DNA of 42,228 nucleotides, from the NCBI RefSeq assembly GCF_026283955.1, contig NZ_JAPDPE010000032.1:1-42228 (forward strand), given 5' to 3'. The translations under genes and the position numbers were made by a program. Shown here piece by piece: positions 34,956 to 42,228 of this stretch. Source of the stretch: Dyella silvatica. GTDB lineage: Bacteria > Pseudomonadota > Gammaproteobacteria > Xanthomonadales > Rhodanobacteraceae. The notes under the pieces are model-generated. The model worked only from the letters and a program-made list of their open reading frames with translations, was not told the DNA's origin and did not search any database. Every line of letters starts with the position of its first letter. Position 1 is the stretch's first letter.

Positions 34956-35255
34956 ATGCTGCGTCATATTGCGTTATCTGCATGCCTGGTCGCCGTTGGG
35001 GTATTGGGTTCGGCCGGGGCTGCCCGCGCCAACGTACAGCCTTGCTCGTACTGCGAACAATTAGTCGCAAATTGTGTTGCCTCGGGTCAGAGCCAGGCCC
35101 ATTGCCAGGCCGACTATCTCGGCTGCTTCCGTCTTTGCACCAACGACCCGCCCCAAGCGCAGGCGACCGCTACGTTGCCGGTGGCTCCGGTGGCAACGAT
35201 TAACCCGGCGATTCCGCGCGATCAGCGTTTGATTGCCGGATTAGAAGGTCCCTAG
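34956..35255 (+). CDS. Small secreted cysteine-rich protein
   Basis: A 99-residue protein with a clear signal peptide (LRHIALSACLVAVGVLGSAGAARA, cleavage before NVQPC). The mature part of about 74 residues has six Cys in its first 40 residues (CSYC, then C, HC, C and C: spacing x2, x6, x10, x5, x3), which suggests three disulfides in a helical hairpin, followed by an Ala/Pro/Thr-rich tail. GGAGG at 34942-34946 fixes the ATG at 34956. I do not recognise the family. Export and disulfides point to a periplasmic or secreted role. Confidence 0.7.
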   Translation: MLRHIALSACLVAVGVLGSAGAARANVQPCSYCEQLVANCVASGQSQAHCQADYLGCFRLCTNDPPQAQATATLPVAPVATINPAIPRDQRLIAGLEGP

Positions 35256-35362
35256 TGAGAGGGGCCTAAAACTAAGGCCATGCAAAAGAAGTGGATTGGC
35301 TTAAGTGCTATTTGGGCTTAATGATCTGCGCTTTTATCTTGGTTATGGCCGTGTAGATAAAC

Positions 35363-35389
35363 AAGGGCGGCAGCCATGCCGCCCTTTGT
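35363..35389. terminator. Terminator-like hairpin after the Cys-rich gene
   Basis: AAGGGCGGC (35363-35371), loop AGCCAT, GCCGCCCTT (35378-35386), followed by TGT. The stem is strong but the T-run is short. It lies about 110 bases after the small secreted protein and 50 bases before the next gene. Confidence 0.6.
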
Positions 35390-35438
35390 CATACTCAATA
35401 TAACAATCGCATTAGGTCGATTGCAGCTGGGGAATGGC

Positions 35439-35864
35439 ATGGAAAACATGTGGCCGATACTTACTCTTTGCCTGCTGCTGTTGGTGTCTCCATGGCTTTC
35501 GTCGCTCCAGCACAGCAAGGATATCGACAAGCTGCTGGCGGCCTCGTTTCTCACTCAGGCCATTACCGTCAACGGCATTTCGCTGCCTGCTCGCCAGCTG
35601 TCGGTGCTGCATCGCGCGATGGGCAATATCATGCGCGGGCAGTTTTGGCCTGCCGTCACGTTCGATGCGAACTGGCTTTGCCGATCACCAGATGGCCAGT
35701 TCTGGTGCGCCATTGCCCAGGGAGAAACACAACACCAGCGATTGCTCATTACCTGGAGCTGGCGCTCATTGACCGAAGAGCGCGCGCGGGAGTCATTACG
35801 GCATGATGCCAAGGCGTATCGCGAAGTCTTTGGGCAAGACGATGATTCATCAAACAGGGAATGA
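35439..35864 (+). CDS. Uncharacterised membrane-anchored protein
   Basis: A 141-residue protein I do not recognise. One N-terminal hydrophobic helix (MWPILTLCLLLLVSPWL) is followed by a soluble domain containing two Cys (NWLCRSPDGQFWCAIAQGE) and an Arg/Glu-rich C-terminus (WRSLTEERARESLRHDAKAYREVFG). It could be a signal-anchor protein facing the periplasm. The ATG at 35439 follows GGGGA; an ATG three codons later is also possible. The stop codon is one base before the next gene's ATG, so the two are translationally linked. Confidence 0.65.
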   Translation: MENMWPILTLCLLLLVSPWLSSLQHSKDIDKLLAASFLTQAITVNGISLPARQLSVLHRAMGNIMRGQFWPAVTFDANWLCRSPDGQFWCAIAQGETQHQRLLITWSWRSLTEERARESLRHDAKAYREVFGQDDDSSNRE

Positions 35865-35865
35865 C

Positions 35866-36246
35866 ATGAGCACGAATAATCCGTATCAGGCGCCAACGGC
35901 CGATGTGTCCACACCGATAACCGGCGGTGTCGGCATAGAGCAGATCGCCCGTGGGCAGAAGCTGGTGATCTACGCGGTGCTTACCTACCTTCTTGCCGCG
36001 GCGGCCAAGGCAAACCTGGCTTGGGTCGGTTGGCTCGTCCTGCTATGTGCGCTGGTGATGGGCTTGATCGGCATCTTTCGTCTTGCCGCGGGCATGGGTT
36101 ACTCCACTGCGACAAAGATCATCCTGCTCATTCTCATGTTCGTCCCGCTGCTGGGCTTGATCGTGTTATTGGTGTTGAACGCCAAGGCCACCCGCAGGCT
36201 GCGTGTGGCTGGGTACCGGGTGGGCTTGCTTGGGGCGTCTCGCTGA
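35866..36246 (+). CDS. Small integral membrane protein with NPYQAP N-terminus
   Basis: A 126-residue membrane protein. The N-terminal MSTNNPYQAPTADV is a cytoplasmic Asn-Pro-Tyr-x-Ala-Pro motif seen at the start of many small gammaproteobacterial membrane proteins of unknown function. Three transmembrane helices follow (VIYAVLTYLLAAAAKA, WVGWLVLLCALVMGLIGIF, IILLILMFVPLLGLIVLLVL), then an Arg-rich tail. AGGGA at 35856-35860 supports the ATG at 35866. It directly follows the membrane-anchored protein at 35439 and probably forms a two-gene operon with it. Confidence 0.7.
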   Translation: MSTNNPYQAPTADVSTPITGGVGIEQIARGQKLVIYAVLTYLLAAAAKANLAWVGWLVLLCALVMGLIGIFRLAAGMGYSTATKIILLILMFVPLLGLIVLLVLNAKATRRLRVAGYRVGLLGASR

Positions 36247-36379
36247 AGCGCTAACGCTATTCAGATATTCATGGCAGACGAACTCAGGCGGGTTGCCACG
36301 ATTTCGCTGCGAGGTCGATCGAAAGCGTGGCTCTCCCATCGGTCTCTGAGCCCTTTGTTTCTCTCCCAGGCGAGAGCGT

Positions 36380-36409
36380 TGAAAGGCCCCTCAATCGAGG
36401 GGCCTTTCA
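36380..36409. terminator. Bidirectional terminator between convergent genes
   Basis: TGAAAGGCCCCTC (36380-36392), loop AATC, GAGGGGCCTTTCA (36397-36409) is a perfect 13-bp stem with short T/A ends. It separates the plus-strand membrane protein gene from the minus-strand glycosidase gene. Confidence 0.85.
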
Positions 36410-36449
36410 TTAACTTCATTATCTCTGCTCGAAGCCGATCATGCAGCGG

Positions 36450-38327
36450 CTACGGGCGCTGCCACGCGGATACCGTGTCAACATCAAGATAGGAGGGCGC
36501 TGTGGCCCCAGGCTGTGCATTGAAGGAAATGATCACGTATGCCGTATTAGGTTGCAGCGTGACATTCCAAGAGCATTGGTCCTGCGCGACAGCCGCACCG
36601 CTACAGCTTGAGCTTATTTGCTGCAGATAGTTTACGAAGCCCCAGCTGGTTGGGTTGAATGTTGGACCAGCATCGCTCTTGATGCTATTTCGGTTCTGGT
36701 CGTACTCCGTTATAGCCATTCCAACATTGCGCATGCTGGAGCGGATATACGAGTTCATAAATAGTTGGCGGCCACCTTTGACTGGAAATTGGTTCGATAC
36801 CATCCAGACGGCACCAGACGTCTGACTCGTCGAGACGCGGGCATAGTTGTAATTCGTCGAGGCATTGCCGACACCATATCCGGATTGTGATGAGAGCGTG
36901 GCAGGCACGGTGCCTCCAATAGACCACCCGGCAGGTGCTCCATTGCTCACGATTTCCATGTCAGGGTTGTAGAGAATCCCCAGTGCGGCAGAGACCCCGC
37001 CCATGACATCTCTTGGGGAGTTAGGGTTGGCGCCGAACGCTGGAGTCCGCTGCGCTGGTGCAATGGCATCCCAGATCAACCAGTTAAGGTAGTAAGACAC
37101 GCCTGCTTGCTGAGCATCATTGATCGCATTGAGAGTGGCGCGCTGCTGTTGAAGCGTATCTGCTGATCCATTGGGGCTAGTGTCGCCCGTCTGGTAGCCG
37201 AACTCTCCCATGACGATGGCGGCGTCAGGGAAGATGCTTTTTACTGTGGCAGCCGCTTGCGAGGGCGTATTCGAGACGTAATTGGGGTACGTCTGCGGCG
37301 TGATGTAACTATGAAAATCGACATAGTCGAGATGACGCGTGCCTAGTTTTGGACCCGCCGCGTTATTGAGCGCAAATGCCAAGTCCGCCGCGTCAGGCGC
37401 CGCATTTAAAACAGATACTCCGCGCTTTCCATCTGGAACATTCGACCAGTCATACAAGAAGGATATGTACCACTGTGCGTTCGTGGTTTGCTGGAAGTAC
37501 TCATTTTCCAAGTCGTAATAGATAACAGAATTCGCGTATGGCGAGGACTCAATGGCGCCTACGATTTTGTTCATCCACGTGGCGGTGTCATTGAGAAAGG
37601 CTGAAAATCCCTGATTGGTGTTTCCGTAAGCCCAGGCCCACCAAGGCAGACCAGAGGTTGGATCGTTGTCGCTGTAATAATTATTTCCAAAGGTAACGAT
37701 GACACTTATATTTCTGTCGGCACACAGTTTGAGAAAAGACGGAAGGTTTCCGGAAATCTCAGTGAGCTGACTGTTGAACTGGCCGCCATTGCCACTGGAT
37801 ACGGTGAAGCCGCTGACTTGGGGCCAGAAGAATATGCGAATCACGCCGCCGCCCAAGCTGGAGATATGGTCGAGATCCGCTTGAACCGTGGGGCTCAAGC
37901 TCGGCCAGTTCGCGTTGTAAAGCGTGTCATCGCCATGGCCTGCGGGCCAATAATCAAAGCCAAAGGTGTTCGCCGGAGACGCCTGAGTGGTGACGCTTGA
38001 CCAGGCCAGGATATTGGAGTGCGCCGTCCCCTCATAAAGCCGGAAGACATAGGTTTGGCCTGAAACAATCCAGGGCGCCGAGACGCTGCCGGAGGCTCCT
38101 TGCGCCATAAGCGTTTCCTGGCCGCCGGGATTCGATACGTAGACTTGGGCATCCGCAGTGCCTGATGTGGTCCACGATATGGTCGAGCTACCCAAAGCGC
38201 CTTTTTCGATAACTAGGTGTGAGGGGCTGGAAGATATCGATCCGCTGGCGGTCGCAAGTGCATCGAGGCTAACGCCAAAAAAAAGTATGGCCTGCAGAAA
38301 AAAAGTCATCCATCTATAACGCTTCAT
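36450..38327 (-). CDS. Secreted glycoside hydrolase (GH-A clan-like) with Ig-like and CBM-like domains
   Basis: A 625-residue exported enzyme probably acting on a plant or microbial polysaccharide. Domains in order: signal peptide (MTFFLQAILFFGVSLDALA), Ig-like beta domain (about 30-115), (beta/alpha)8-type catalytic domain (about 120-455), and a C-terminal jelly-roll resembling CBM4/9 (starting NPDMEIVSNGAPAGW). The putative acid/base is Glu276 in YYDLENEYF and the nucleophile Glu375 in IVMGEFGYQTG, the Asn-Glu and Glu pair of GH-A clan enzymes such as GH5. The exact family and substrate are not resolved. GGAG ahead of the ATG at 38327 sets the start. The GC content is visibly lower than its neighbours, suggesting acquisition by transfer. 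Confidence 0.8.
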   Translation of the reverse strand: MKRYRWMTFFLQAILFFGVSLDALATASGSISSSPSHLVIEKGALGSSTISWTTSGTADAQVYVSNPGGQETLMAQGASGSVSAPWIVSGQTYVFRLYEGTAHSNILAWSSVTTQASPANTFGFDYWPAGHGDDTLYNANWPSLSPTVQADLDHISSLGGGVIRIFFWPQVSGFTVSSGNGGQFNSQLTEISGNLPSFLKLCADRNISVIVTFGNNYYSDNDPTSGLPWWAWAYGNTNQGFSAFLNDTATWMNKIVGAIESSPYANSVIYYDLENEYFQQTTNAQWYISFLYDWSNVPDGKRGVSVLNAAPDAADLAFALNNAAGPKLGTRHLDYVDFHSYITPQTYPNYVSNTPSQAAATVKSIFPDAAIVMGEFGYQTGDTSPNGSADTLQQQRATLNAINDAQQAGVSYYLNWLIWDAIAPAQRTPAFGANPNSPRDVMGGVSAALGILYNPDMEIVSNGAPAGWSIGGTVPATLSSQSGYGVGNASTNYNYARVSTSQTSGAVWMVSNQFPVKGGRQLFMNSYIRSSMRNVGMAITEYDQNRNSIKSDAGPTFNPTSWGFVNYLQQISSSCSGAAVAQDQCSWNVTLQPNTAYVIISFNAQPGATAPSYLDVDTVSAWQRP

Positions 38328-38625
38328 TCTCGTCTCCTTAGTGAGAGCCATAGCTGCAAATGGATAAGGCCATTTGGACTATTGAGTCACTCCAATGATC
38401 GCGTCTCAATGTTACGTTCTTCAATCATGTTCTTGGTTTTTCGAATTGCTAGGTCATTGATCGTCGCTGGTGCCGATACACGCGAGCCTCTGTCTTCTGA
38501 TGCACCTAGGCCGAGGGATAGCTCAGGCATAGGCAACTGATGGCAAGCCCATCAATTTATGTTCTTCGATACCGCATGGGTCTCGCTATCTTCACGGCGC
38601 ATCGCGGCGAAGTCATGCTTGTAGA
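38328..38625. other. Intergenic region upstream of the glycosidase
   Basis: About 300 AT-richer bases hold the glycosidase promoter region and the 3' flank of the reductase gene. I see no frame, repeat or RNA worth calling, and no clear intrinsic terminator for the reductase gene. Confidence 0.4.
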
Positions 38626-39273
38626 TCACCCACGCTTGCTCAAATAAACATGCATCGCACGCTCGCCGGCAACATGCCTGCTGCATTCATAGCCCAGCGC
38701 ACGCATATCGATGCCGTGAAAAAGATGCTCGCCAGAGCCGAGCAGGATGGGGCGGACGGCGAGATGCAGTTCATCGATCAACGCCGCTTGCAGATACTGG
38801 CGGATCGTGGCCACGCCACCACCGATGCGGATATCGCCACCGTTGGCGGCCGCGGTGGCTTGCTCCAGGGCGGCGTGAATGCCCTCGGTAACAAAATGGA
38901 ACTCGGTGCCTCCTGCCATCTTCAGCGATGCACGCGGATGCTTGGTCAATACGAAGACGGGCGTGTGGTATGGCGGCTCGTCGCCCCACCAGCCCTTCCA
39001 GCTGTCATCAGGCCATGGGCCGCGCACTGGGCCAAACATATTGCGTCCGAGAATCCATGCGCCGATGCCGGCAAAAGCTTGCTCGGCAATACGGTTGTCG
39101 ACGCCTGTTTCGCCGTCGTCGTGGCCCTGCATGGTTCGCCACATGCGGGTATGGAAAAACCACTCCATCAGTTCCATGCCGCCGACACCGAGTGGGTTAT
39201 CCAGGCTCTGATTCGGCCCGGCGCTGAAGCCGTCGGTGGACATGGCGAAGCTTAGTACGCGGACTTTCGACAT
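38626..39273 (-). CDS. Dihydrofolate reductase family protein (RibD C-terminal domain)
   Basis: A 215-residue NADPH-dependent reductase of the RibD-C/DHFR superfamily. Visible blocks are the N-terminal VRVLSFAMSTDGFSAGP, the AWILGRNMFGPVRGPW strand-loop, PVFVLTKHPR, a glycine-rich nucleotide-binding DIRIGGGVATIRQYLQAALIDELHL and RPILLGSGEHLFHGID. Such proteins are common in bacteria and rarely assigned a substrate; it is not the riboflavin enzyme itself, as no deaminase domain or rib genes are present. AGGAAAG precedes the ATG at 39273. It is independent of the Lnt-like gene that follows. Confidence 0.87.
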   Translation of the reverse strand: MSKVRVLSFAMSTDGFSAGPNQSLDNPLGVGGMELMEWFFHTRMWRTMQGHDDGETGVDNRIAEQAFAGIGAWILGRNMFGPVRGPWPDDSWKGWWGDEPPYHTPVFVLTKHPRASLKMAGGTEFHFVTEGIHAALEQATAAANGGDIRIGGGVATIRQYLQAALIDELHLAVRPILLGSGEHLFHGIDMRALGYECSRHVAGERAMHVYLSKRG

Positions 39274-39393
39274 GACTTTCCTCGCGATGGGTCAGTGACA
39301 ATGAACCGTTGGACGATGACGCAATGATGGAGATCCGGGAGGCAGACTATGGCAACGCCGGCTGAGATTAAAGACGAAAGGCGGCGATGTGCT

Positions 39394-40818
39394 TCATGCT
39401 GCGGCGCGACGCCACCGAAAAGCCAGTGCCAGCGATGCCGCCAAGGCCCCTAGGTCGAACCATACAAGCCAGTCGCCCCAGCGCGTATACAGCGTGTGCG
39501 TATCGCGCAACGGCAAGTCACCCACCAGCTCGGCGTCTCGCTGTTCGCTGGATGCCTCGGCCACCACCCGGCCGCGGTCATCGCTTAGCGTAAGGCGACC
39601 ATTGCGCGCCGCGCGTGCCATGGCGAAGCCGCTTTCCACGCTGCGCATGATGGCCATGCGGCTGTGCAGCCAGCCGTCGACGATGAAATCGGACGCCGGC
39701 ACTAGCAGCAGCTGGGTATTGCGCGTGGCGTAGGCATGGCCGGTGTCGTGGAAATCCAGATCCTTGCAGATCGCCAGCCCGATGCGTGGCGTGCCTTGCA
39801 GCAAGGTATAGCTGTCGCCAGGGGTGTATTCCTCAAGGCCGATAAGCAGGTGATGCTTGCTGTATGTGGCGGGCGAGGTGGCGCCCGGCTGCAACACGGT
39901 CAGCATATTGCGCGGGGTGCTGGGGTCGCCTTTGAAGTTGATGCCGGCAGCTACGGTCAGGCCGCGCTGTTTCGCCAGCTCTGCGAAGGCCGGCACGGTA
40001 GCGTCTGTGGTGGTGAGCGAGGTTTCCGGTATCAGCACGGTTTGCGCGCCGGCATTCGCCAAACGCGTCATGGCCTCCGCGTAACGCGCCTCCAGCGCCT
40101 GCCCCCTGGGTTCTTGCAGCGAAGGCATGATCGGCTTTTGCAGTGACGCCAGGCCGATGCGCATCGTTGTCGTGGCGGGTGCCTGTAAGCGCCAACTACC
40201 GTAGGCGACGGTGAACGCGATGCATATCGCCGCGATGGCAGCGGCCGACACGCGGCCCTGTTTGCTTGCCAGCGGTGCCGTCTGCACGGCTATCGCGGCG
40301 GGCACCAGCAACAGCAGAAAACTGATCGCCCAAATGCCGCCGATAGCCGCGACCTGGATAACCGGCAGCGCATCGATCTGGGTGTAGGCGATGCTGCCGA
40401 AGGTGCCATGCGGTGAAAGCAGGTTGTTGATGTACTCGCAGGCAACCCATAACGCCGGTGGCGCGAACGCCGCTGCCAGGGTGTGGCCACGCCACAGCAA
40501 TCGCCGGTACAACAACACGCATAGCACGAGTATCAGGCTGGGCAAGCCGGTGGCATAGGCAATCACCGGCAGCGGCAGGCCGATATACGTGTGCATATAG
40601 GTCCACTGATTGAGCCCGCCGATGGCATAGGCCACAAAGGCGGCCAGCGCGGCCGATGGCGCGCTGACTCGCGGAGCCAGCCATAACACCGGCAGTGGTG
40701 CGAGCCAGGAAAGCCACCACAGCGGATGCAGGCCGCTGCCGAACCACCAGCCCAGAGCAGCCAATGCGGTCGCCGCCAGCCAGGCGGGTCGTACAAAACC
40801 ATCAGGCCTTGAGGCCAT
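39394..40818 (-). CDS. Lnt-like apolipoprotein N-acyltransferase/nitrilase-fold membrane protein
   Basis: A 474-residue protein with about six or seven N-terminal membrane helices (residues 10-210) and a periplasmic nitrilase-fold domain, the architecture of lipoprotein N-acyltransferase. The catalytic triad is visible: Glu265 in LIPETSL, Lys321 in YSKHHLL and Cys351 in AICKDLDF. Lnt normally has Cys-Tyr-Glu after the strand, while here it is Cys-Lys-Asp, and the protein is about 40 residues shorter than E. coli Lnt. I therefore regard it as an Lnt paralogue with uncertain acceptor rather than the housekeeping Lnt. Its start overlaps the end of the TetR gene by 17 bases, so it is likely controlled by that repressor. 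Confidence 0.78.
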   Translation of the reverse strand: MASRPDGFVRPAWLAATALAALGWWFGSGLHPLWWLSWLAPLPVLWLAPRVSAPSAALAAFVAYAIGGLNQWTYMHTYIGLPLPVIAYATGLPSLILVLCVLLYRRLLWRGHTLAAAFAPPALWVACEYINNLLSPHGTFGSIAYTQIDALPVIQVAAIGGIWAISFLLLLVPAAIAVQTAPLASKQGRVSAAAIAAICIAFTVAYGSWRLQAPATTTMRIGLASLQKPIMPSLQEPRGQALEARYAEAMTRLANAGAQTVLIPETSLTTTDATVPAFAELAKQRGLTVAAGINFKGDPSTPRNMLTVLQPGATSPATYSKHHLLIGLEEYTPGDSYTLLQGTPRIGLAICKDLDFHDTGHAYATRNTQLLLVPASDFIVDGWLHSRMAIMRSVESGFAMARAARNGRLTLSDDRGRVVAEASSEQRDAELVGDLPLRDTHTLYTRWGDWLVWFDLGALAASLALAFRWRRAAA

Positions 40819-41383
40819 GAATCAATCTCCCCAGTGATTGTTGATAAAAGGCACGAAACTGCGCCTCGTCATAGCTGAAACGACCCGCGCGATAGAGCAC
40901 GATCAAGCCGTGCTGTTGCGCCCATATCGCCATGGCAACGTCATAGGGGTCGTCTTGTTTCAGCACGCCCTTGGCCATGCCGGCCTTGATCGCCTCGACC
41001 ACGACGTTCAAGGTCGGCGAGTGGCCGGCGCGAAAATCCTCGGGATACAGCCGCGCATCGTCGCGGCGCACCGAAAAGGCGTGATCGAACAGATGCGGAT
41101 GTCTTAGCGCATAGTCCAGGTAAGGGTCGGCCAAAGCCATCAAGCGCTTGAGTACATCCTTGCTTCGCGCACTCTCCTCCCACTCGTGCGCGACCGCGCT
41201 GAAACTGTCGTCAGAAAGCCTTTTCAGCAAGGCATCGCGATTGGGAAAGTGGCGGTAGATCGCCATGGGCGTAATGCCCACGGCATCGGCAACGCGGCGC
41301 ATGGTTACGGCATCGGCACCTTCGCGATCGAACAGCTTGTGCGCGGCGCGGAGGATTTTTTCGGCAGTCGTTAAACGTGTCAT
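40802..41383 (-). CDS. TetR/AcrR family transcriptional regulator
   Basis: A 193-residue dimeric repressor. The N-terminal helix-turn-helix is clear: AEKILRAAHKLFDREGADAVTMRRVADAVGITPMAIYRHFPNRDALLKRL. The helical C-terminal ligand domain has no identifiable ligand motif. The ATG at 41383 starts the usual TetR N-terminus; an upstream TTG at 41419 would add 12 residues encoded by the operator. The start codon lies inside a perfect 25-bp palindrome (41379-41403) and there is no Shine-Dalgarno. That fits a leaderless transcript with autorepression at the start site. It overlaps the Lnt-like gene and is divergent from the beta-lactamase-family gene. Confidence 0.87.
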   Translation of the reverse strand: MTRLTTAEKILRAAHKLFDREGADAVTMRRVADAVGITPMAIYRHFPNRDALLKRLSDDSFSAVAHEWEESARSKDVLKRLMALADPYLDYALRHPHLFDHAFSVRRDDARLYPEDFRAGHSPTLNVVVEAIKAGMAKGVLKQDDPYDVAMAIWAQQHGLIVLYRAGRFSYDEAQFRAFYQQSLGRLIHGLKA

Positions 41384-41403
41384 GTATACAGTGTATACAT
41401 GAC
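41379..41403. promoter_or_regulatory. Perfect 25-bp palindromic operator at the TetR start codon
   Basis: GTCATGTATAC (41379-41389), centre AGT, GTATACATGAC (41393-41403). Both arms are identical inverted copies of 11 bp. The left arm contains the complement of the TetR ATG. A dimeric TetR protein typically binds sites of this size; the GTATAC cores also resemble a -10 element on the minus strand. Confidence 0.8.
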
Positions 41404-41622
41404 GAGCGTGGCGATGCAACGCGTGACTTCCGGGCTATCGGGAATCGCCCATGATCGTTTGGCAAGCTGGTCATGGTGCGCTCTTGCATCAACAAGTGTT
41501 GAGCGCTTGCTGCAAGCGTTCATTCCCACAGATCAGGTTCGTCCCCGATCGCCTCTTGCAGGGCGCTCAGTTGGTGCATGCTTGCCGGGACACTTCGATG
41601 GCCTGAGCAGGGGTAACGGCAT

Positions 41623-42228
41623 ATGGCAAAGCGCAAGATATTGTGGGTCGGTGGGGCGGTTTTGCTTGCGGCGGCAGTCGCTGTCGCGGTGTTTCGGCCG
41701 GATCGCGCCCCAGCGGTGGGTGCCGGCATGGCGGCACATAATTTGTGCTCGGTTATTTTTGTCGGTGGCCAGGATGCGCAAGCCACTTATCGGGAACTGG
41801 TGGCGCCGATGCTCGGCAGTCCGTGGCAGCGGTTTTTGCGCTACAGCGTGGACCGTGCGAATCATCGGGTAGAAGCCTCATTTGCCGGGTTGGTGCATGC
41901 CCGCGCCGATTTCACGCCGGGTTACGGTTGTCGCCTGGTCTATCCGGAGAACCTGCCGTCGCCATCGCCGTTATCGGTTGCGCCGATGCCTGCGTCGGAT
42001 GGATTTGCGCCAGCCGAAGCGGTGGTCAGCACCGATCCCTTGATCACGGCGGCGCTGGATCGCCTGTTTACCGAGCAGCCCGGGCAGTTGGTCAAAGACG
42101 TCAAAGCCGTGGTGGTGGTCAAGCATGGCCATGTGATCGCCGAGCGATACGCCGCGGGCTTTGGCGTCGATACACCGCTATTGAGTTACTCCGTTGCCAA
42201 ATCTTTCACCAACGCATTGCTCGGCATC
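41623..42228 (+). CDS. Serine beta-lactamase-family hydrolase (partial, 3' end beyond window)
   Basis: The first 202 codons of a gene that runs off the end. It has an N-terminal membrane anchor or signal (ILWVGGAVLLAAAVAVAVF) and a preceding domain with two Cys (HNLCSVIFVGG, GYGCRLVYPE). The start of a beta-lactamase/class C penicillin-binding fold follows: VKAVVVVKHGHVIAERYAAGF, then YSVAKSFTNALLGI, which contains the SxxK catalytic motif as SVAK. Proteins of this layout are annotated as serine hydrolases or beta-lactamase-related; the substrate is unknown. An AGGGG lies ahead of the ATG at 41623. It is divergent from the TetR gene, with the palindrome 220 bases upstream. Confidence 0.82.
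   Translation, partial: MAKRKILWVGGAVLLAAAVAVAVFRPDRAPAVGAGMAAHNLCSVIFVGGQDAQATYRELVAPMLGSPWQRFLRYSVDRANHRVEASFAGLVHARADFTPGYGCRLVYPENLPSPSPLSVAPMPASDGFAPAEAVVSTDPLITAALDRLFTEQPGQLVKDVKAVVVVKHGHVIAERYAAGFGVDTPLLSYSVAKSFTNALLGI

Overview
The window is chromosomal DNA of a GC-rich gammaproteobacterium. Gene content and order point to the Xanthomonadales, most likely a Rhodanobacteraceae relative such as Dyella, Rhodanobacter or Frateuria. The reasons are the conserved mreBCD-mrdA-rodA-mltB-rlpA-dacC-ybeD-lipB-lipA block, a split B12-dependent ribonucleotide reductase (nrdJa/nrdJb), and the protein families present. The genus is inferred from what I recognise by eye, not from a database search.

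Layout. (1) 1-71: the 3' end of a 5S rRNA gene and its terminator, so an rRNA operon lies just upstream. (2) 401-1112: a UPF0114 (YqhA-like) membrane protein. (3) 1316-6519: a complete glycerol utilisation locus, glpR-glpD-glpF-glpK, with a GlpR-type operator inside the glpD promoter; it ends at a bidirectional terminator facing a PfkB-family sugar/nucleoside kinase. (4) 7842-21643: the cell-elongation and envelope block mreB, mreC, mreD, mrdA, rodA, mltB, rlpA and dacC, then ybeD, lipB and lipA (lipoate synthesis) and the periplasmic protease prc. Several neighbours overlap by ATGA (mreC/mreD, mrdA/rodA, mltB/rlpA), which indicates translational coupling. (5) 21799-29718: a DUF4126 membrane protein, then a minus-strand run of an M1 aminopeptidase, an M17 leucyl aminopeptidase, a HAD hydrolase, a PstS-like/LysM fusion protein and a DegQ-type protease. 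(6) 29804-33960: an NrdR-type promoter, nrdJa, a histone H1-like Lys/Ala-rich protein, a strong terminator, and nrdJb, which carries the missing C-terminal zinc-ribbon/cysteine module. (7) 33961-38625: an accessory region with four uncharacterised small proteins and a secreted multidomain glycosidase of lower GC content. (8) 38626-42228: a RibD-C/DHFR-like reductase, an Lnt-like acyltransferase/nitrilase-fold protein translationally overlapped with a TetR regulator whose start codon sits inside a perfect 25-bp palindrome, and the first 202 codons of a serine beta-lactamase-family hydrolase running off the window.

How the genes work together. GlpF imports glycerol, GlpK phosphorylates it, GlpD oxidises it to dihydroxyacetone phosphate, and GlpR represses the set. 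MreBCD, PBP2 and RodA form the elongasome, with MltB, RlpA, DacC and Prc as wall-remodelling and quality-control partners. NrdJa and NrdJb together make one class II ribonucleotide reductase.

I saw no CRISPR array, insertion sequence, prophage gene or tRNA, and no clearly new multi-gene system. The most unusual signals are: (a) an A-AAA-AAC slippery site in the linker of nrdJb whose -1 frame stops at once and would remove the zinc-ribbon; (b) a histone-like gene plus terminator between the two halves of the reductase; (c) a HAD phosphatase with no ordinary start codon ahead of its DxD motif; (d) three tandem GlpR-like decamers in direct orientation; (e) a PstS-like domain fused to LysM; and (f) the start-codon-overlapping TetR palindrome.
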